The notes under the pieces were generated by a model. It had not been told where the DNA came from and did not search any database. It saw nothing but the letters and a program-made list of their open reading frames with translations. Made by a program: the position numbers and the translations under genes. Positions 20,975-24,026 of a stretch of 24,026 nt of DNA are shown here, piece by piece; positions within the stretch are counted from its first letter, which is position 1, and each line of letters starts with the position of its first letter. This DNA comes from Chloroflexota bacterium (GTDB lineage Bacteria > Chloroflexota > Anaerolineae > Aggregatilineales > UBA2796), in assembly GCA_017743585.1 (NCBI GenBank), contig JAGHYP010000009.1, positions 1-24,026 of the forward strand. The letters are read 5' to 3'.

Positions 20975-21838
20975 TCAACTGTGCGAGCCATTCACATCAT
21001 TGCTATTGGTGCTCGGCTCGGAAAGACGGTAGCCGATGCCGCGCACATTCACGATTAGGTTAGGATTCTGCCCGCAGCTCTCTAGCTTGCGGCGCAGGTT
21101 GCTGACGTGCGGGCGGATGACTTCGCGCGCTTCAATCTCCTCGACAGTGTAGCCGCGCACTTCGCGCACCAGCTCGCTGCACGGCACGACGCGCCCGCGA
21201 TGCGCCGCTAAGTAGAGCAGCAAGTCGAATTCGGTCGGCGTCAGGTTCAGCGACGTCTCGCCGACCTGAATCTGATAGCGGCCTGGGAAGATGGTGAGCG
21301 GACCGATGGTCATGCTATTGACGGGTATCTGGACGGGCTGTGCAGGTGGCGGCGGCGTGCGGCGCTCGCGCGGGCCGACTTCTTCTGTCAGCTCGCGGAC
21401 GCTATTGCGAATCGACTCGATCAGGATGCGGCGGCGCTGCATGTTGCGCGCCCGTTCCAAGCCGCGCGCCACACTCTGGCGGATATCTTGACTGGTGACA
21501 GGCTTCACCAGGTAGTCGTGCGCGCCGAGCCGCAATGCCTCAACAGCCGTGCCAAGGCTCGCGTAAGCAGTCATCAGGATCACAGCTGTGTCAGGCGCGC
21601 GCTCCTTGATCTTAGCGAGCAACTCGACGCCGCTCAAGCCAGGCATTCGGATGTCCGTCAACACGACATCGAACGGCGTCTCGTCTAACATCAACAGCGC
21701 TTCTTCACCGCTGGCAGCCGAGCTGACTTGGTAGCCGACGCGCTGCAGCGTTTTGCTGATCGAGTACCGAATCGCGCCTTCATCATCCACGACGAGTATG
21801 CGTGCTGCTTTGGGGTCAAGGCTCTCATGTGCTTCCAC
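20975..21838 (-). CDS. response regulator: NtrC-like receiver plus OmpR/PhoB-type winged-helix DNA-binding domain
   Basis: 287 residues from GTG 21838, which has AGGA 8 nt upstream; a frame opening at a TTG (21901) is longer but has no such site. The receiver (12-130) has D18/D19, phosphorylation site D62 in LTDIRMPGLSG, a conserved MTAY and K in LVKP. The MTAYASLGTAVEALRLGAHDYLVKP segment is typical of NtrC/AtoC receivers. A linker with a basic helix and PPPPAQP leads to a Trans_reg_C winged helix (about 185-275): LTPTEFDLLLYLA, IRPHVSNLRRKL, VRGIGYRL. It should be a phosphorylation-dependent DNA-binding regulator and heads a three-gene unit with a small orphan and Sua5. The kinase on the other strand is a possible partner. 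Confidence 0.92.
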   Translation of the reverse strand: MEAHESLDPKAARILVVDDEGAIRYSISKTLQRVGYQVSSAASGEEALLMLDETPFDVVLTDIRMPGLSGVELLAKIKERAPDTAVILMTAYASLGTAVEALRLGAHDYLVKPVTSQDIRQSVARGLERARNMQRRRILIESIRNSVRELTEEVGPRERRTPPPPAQPVQIPVNSMTIGPLTIFPGRYQIQVGETSLNLTPTEFDLLLYLAAHRGRVVPCSELVREVRGYTVEEIEAREVIRPHVSNLRRKLESCGQNPNLIVNVRGIGYRLSEPSTNSNDVNGSHS

Positions 21839-21936
21839 GAGTGCTATCCTCAAATCATCCTGCAACGTGCGATCTTTGGCGTGGTCGTGCCGTAGGCGCA
21901 ACCATTGTCTTTTTAATCTGCATAGCGTGCGCCTTA

Positions 21937-21965
21937 ATTATAAGAGGCTGTGAAAGATCGCGCAA
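21937..21965 (-). promoter_or_regulatory. promoter of the response-regulator operon
   Basis: Minus-strand TTGCGC (21965-21960), 17 bp, perfect TATAAT (21942-21937); a leader of about 90 nt to the GTG at 21838. Confidence 0.7.
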
Positions 21966-21993
21966 TGGGCAGACAAGACGCTGTGCGAGACGC

Positions 21994-22026
21994 GAGCAGC
22001 TCGCGCAGGTTTTGCCCAAGCTGCTC
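21994..22026 (-). terminator. hairpin after metK (weak terminator candidate)
   Basis: GAGCAGCT (21994-22001) pairs with AGCTGCTC (22019-22026) over a 17-nt loop, starting 14 nt after the metK stop. There is no T-tract on either side, so it may be an RNA-stabilising hairpin or a Rho-dependent site instead. Confidence 0.3.
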
Positions 22027-22040
22027 GGCCTACCTCGGCC

Positions 22041-23252
22041 TTATAAGCCTGCATCGGCGCGCAGCACGGCTGCTTTATCAGTGCGTTCCCACGTCACATC
22101 CAAGTCATCGCGACCAAAGTGACCATACGCAGCGACGCGCTGGAAGCCGGGCTTGCGCAACTCCAAATCGCGAATGATGGCAGCTGGGCGCAGATCGAAG
22201 TGCTTGCGAATCAGATGCTCAATTACTTCGTCCGAGACTTTGCCCGTGCCGTAGGTCTCGACGGCTAATGAGAGCGGACGCGCCACGCCAATCGCGTAAG
22301 ACACTTGCAGCTCAAAGCGATCTGCCAGCCCTGCCGCCACCACATTTTTGGCGATATAGCGCGCCATGTAGGCTGCTGAGCGATCCACCTTTGTGCCGTC
22401 CTTGCCGCTGAAAGCGCCGCCGCCGTGCCGTGCCACGCCGCCATAAGTATCTACGATGATTTTGCGCCCTGTCAGGCCGGCGTCGCCCATTGGGCCGCCA
22501 ATCACGAAACGTCCGGTCGGATTGACGAGAATTTTGGTCTTCGCGTCCAGCAGACCCTCAGGAATTGTTGGCTTGATGACGCATTCAATGATCGCCTCGC
22601 GAATCTGCTCCTGAGTCACCTCGGGCGCGTGCTGCGTTGAGATCAAGACAGTATCCACGCGTTTCGGCTTGCCATAAGCATATTCGACCGTCACCTGACT
22701 CTTGCCATCAGGGCGCAGCCATGGCAAGACACCTGTCTTGCGCGTCTCTGCCAGCTTGCGCGCCAAGCGATGTGCTAGCGAGATCGAGAGCGGCATCAGC
22801 TCAGGCGTCTCGTTGCAGGCGAAGCCGAACATCATGCCCTGATCGCCCGCGCCAATCCGATCGAACTCATCTTCAGAGAGCATGCGGCTCTCCAGCGCTC
22901 GATCCACGCCTTGCGCAATATCGCTCGACTGCCCTTTGATGGAGACGATTATGCCGCAGGTATCGGCATCGAAGCCGAATTTGCCACGCGTATAGCCGAT
23001 CTCGCGCACCACGTTGCGCACGATCGTGGGGATATCCACGCAAGCTTGGGAAGTGATCTCGCCCATCACCACCACTAGACCAGTAGTGGCAGCGGTCTCG
23101 CACGCCACGCGCGACATCGGGTCTTTTTCTAGCAGCGCGTCGAGGATCGCATCCGAGATCTGGTCGCACATCTTGTCAGGGTGCCCTTCAGTGACCGACT
23201 CGGAAGTGTAGAAGAACTGCGGCGAGCGCATGAATGTCAGGTTGCTGGACAC
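22041..23252 (-). CDS. metK: S-adenosylmethionine synthetase
   Basis: 403 residues from GTG 23252, with AAGGAG 9 nt upstream. MetK makes SAM from methionine and ATP with release of phosphate and pyrophosphate. Signature motifs: GHPDKMCDQISDAILD (ATP/metal site), ETAATTGLVVVMGEI, the GAGDQGMMFGFACNET hexapeptide region, and GGGAFSGKDGTKVDRSAAY near the polyphosphate site. Length and ends are normal for bacterial MetK. It is transcribed alone behind a SAM-I riboswitch and so should be repressed when SAM is high. Confidence 0.98.
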   Translation of the reverse strand: MSSNLTFMRSPQFFYTSESVTEGHPDKMCDQISDAILDALLEKDPMSRVACETAATTGLVVVMGEITSQACVDIPTIVRNVVREIGYTRGKFGFDADTCGIIVSIKGQSSDIAQGVDRALESRMLSEDEFDRIGAGDQGMMFGFACNETPELMPLSISLAHRLARKLAETRKTGVLPWLRPDGKSQVTVEYAYGKPKRVDTVLISTQHAPEVTQEQIREAIIECVIKPTIPEGLLDAKTKILVNPTGRFVIGGPMGDAGLTGRKIIVDTYGGVARHGGGAFSGKDGTKVDRSAAYMARYIAKNVVAAGLADRFELQVSYAIGVARPLSLAVETYGTGKVSDEVIEHLIRKHFDLRPAAIIRDLELRKPGFQRVAAYGHFGRDDLDVTWERTDKAAVLRADAGL

Positions 23253-23265
23253 GAACGTTTACTCC

Positions 23266-23289
23266 TTGTGAATGTGTTTGTGAATGTGC
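23266..23289. repeat. 12-bp tandem direct repeat directly upstream of the metK ribosome-binding site
   Basis: TTGTGAATGTGT (23266-23277) then TTGTGAATGTGC (23278-23289). Read on the metK strand, ACACATTCACAA units run straight into the GGAG of the ribosome-binding site. Confidence 0.75.
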
Positions 23290-23366
23290 CTACAGCAACG
23301 GCGTGCATCCAGGGGCGGCGGGCGACGATGGGGCATGGGGCGGAAGTCATCGTGTAGGGTATTCTG

Positions 23367-23472
23367 CTCTCATCGTTCAGCCTAGCGCGCTGCCAGCATT
23401 AGCACCGTTCCGAGGTCCTCGGAGGTTGCTGCGGCTTCATCGGGCTGTTCCCTCCGCCGCTCTGGATAAGAG
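23367..23472 (-). promoter_or_regulatory. SAM-I riboswitch (S-box) aptamer controlling metK
   Basis: Read on the minus strand, P1 is a perfect 8-bp pairing of CUCUUAUC (23472-23465) with GAUGAGAG (23374-23367). Inside are the SAM-I core elements in order: AGAGCGGCGGAGGG, AGCCCGAUGAAGCCGC (kink-turn and P2), GCAACCUCCGAGG (P3), GGUGCUAAU, and the P4 arm GCGCUAGGCUGAACG. SAM binding would stabilise P1. No T-tract terminator is found between the aptamer and metK. Downstream, CCTACA/TGTAGG (outer) and ACGATG/CATCGT (inner) could form a nested hairpin, so the expression platform may be translational or Rho-dependent. Confidence 0.95.
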
Positions 23473-23500
23473 CCGTTGTTTGTTGGACTATGAGCTGCAC

Positions 23501-23529
23501 AGCTTAACAGCGCCTTATGCGAATGTCAA
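23501..23529 (-). promoter_or_regulatory. promoter of the metK riboswitch transcript
   Basis: Perfect TTGACA (23529-23524) and a 17-bp spaced TAAGCT (23506-23501) on the minus strand; transcription would begin near 23493, about 20 nt before the aptamer. Confidence 0.5.
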
Positions 23530-23549
23530 GGCGTGCGGCCGCAGGTTGA

Positions 23550-24026
23550 CCGAAACGCGACGCTATGCTTATGACCCCGAGGTGACCCACACGCCGCACG
23601 GCAGCCTGATCTTGCGCAATTTCGCCGTGCATGTGTGCGGCTGCACGCCTAACTGGACTCCTGCCGCGATCATCGAAGAGAGCGTTGCCGCCTTGCGCTC
23701 TCAGATCGGCGCGGAGCGCGTCATTCTAGGGCTGAGCGGCGGCGCAGGCTCGGCGGCGCGCACCATCAAAAAGCATCACAACGTCGGGCGGATTGCCGTC
23801 TGATCTCGCTTTCGAACTTGTTGAGCCGTTGCGCTATTTGCTCAAAGATGAAGTGCGGCAGATCGGCACAGCGCTCGGCCCGCCGGACGCTATTGTCTGG
23901 CGGCAGCCATTCCCAAGACCCGGCTTGGCGGCGCGCTGCATAGGCAAGGTCACTTTTGAGCGCGTGGCGCGTCTGCGCGCTGCCGGCGCGATCGCGTTGG
24001 AAGAGCTGGCGCGCGCCGATCTGCTG
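23550..24026 (+). pseudogene. guaA: decayed guaA (GMP synthase) remnant, running off the window
   Basis: Pieces of GMP synthase appear in the right order but cannot make an enzyme. The end of the amidotransferase domain reads DPEVTHTPHG (from 23573), where the catalytic His of HPEVTHT is Asp; most of the domain is absent upstream, where the metK promoter and riboswitch lie. The ATP-pyrophosphatase motif SGGVDS is SGGAGS (about 23732-23752) and jumps straight to TIKKHHNVGG, which implies about 140 missing residues. An extra G in the GGG at 23786-23788 shifts the frame, giving a TGA at 23801-23803. In the next frame GLPSDLAFELVEPLRYLLKD and WRQPFPRPGLAARCIGKV follow, the latter with PFPGPGL changed to PFPRPGL. 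An intact guaA should exist elsewhere. Confidence 0.82.

Noticed and set aside
23234..23550. Plus-strand open frame covering the metK leader as a gene
   Set aside because: It overlaps the metK start and riboswitch on the other strand; only the part after about 23550 has any protein similarity, and that is the guaA remnant.

Overview
The window is GC-rich, densely coded bacterial chromosome, and I see no insertion sequence, phage gene, CRISPR array, tRNA or rRNA. A set of traits points to Chloroflexota (Anaerolineae- or Chloroflexia-like): a SAM-I riboswitch on metK, an OmpR-type regulator with an NtrC-like receiver, a short archaeal/Thermotoga-like SAH hydrolase, a secreted DUF4397/SH3 protein and a bacterial E1/E2/JAMM cassette. 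This placement is an inference from gene content, not from a marker-gene tree. Several intergenic gaps carry recognisable sigma-70-type promoters (TTGnnn, about 17 bp, TAnnnT), so the transcription units can be read fairly directly.

Layout. 1-1598 (+): the end of a TerY-like VWA gene followed by a PP2C phosphatase with an extra N-terminal domain. 1694-2137 (-): a BON-domain protein. 2305-3890 (+): a lone class I fumarase/tartrate dehydratase alpha subunit, followed by an OMP-decarboxylase-like protein whose catalytic residues all appear to be lost. 3861-4295 (-): an A-type Fe-S carrier with its own promoter. 4386-7862 (-): a tight four-gene unit in the order E2-like protein, JAMM-E1 fusion, a 98-residue disordered orphan, and a Nudix CoA pyrophosphatase. 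8059-8814 (+): a small membrane protein and ribosomal protein L32, ending in an intrinsic terminator. 8989-13948 (-): a secreted DUF4397/SH3 protein, S-adenosylhomocysteinase and a PfkB-family kinase (probably adenosine kinase). 14142-16340 (+): glgB, ending inside a 4 x 17-bp palindromic tandem repeat. 16398-18282 (-): rsgA and a DUF72 protein. 18464-19651 (+): a histidine kinase with a degenerate receiver. 19648-21838 (-): response regulator, small orphan and Sua5, coupled. 22041-23529 (-): metK with promoter and SAM-I riboswitch leader. 23550-24026 (+): a decayed guaA remnant running off the end.

The genes fall into a few groups. MetK, SahH and the PfkB kinase form most of a SAM/adenosine recycling route. 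The E2, JAMM-E1, orphan and Nudix genes are joined by 2-3 nt gaps or overlaps and should be made as one unit: a ubiquitin-like conjugation and deconjugation apparatus with no recognisable beta-grasp modifier in the window. This cassette is the best candidate here for a poorly described system. The second is the OMPDC-fold pseudoenzyme coupled to the fumarase subunit.
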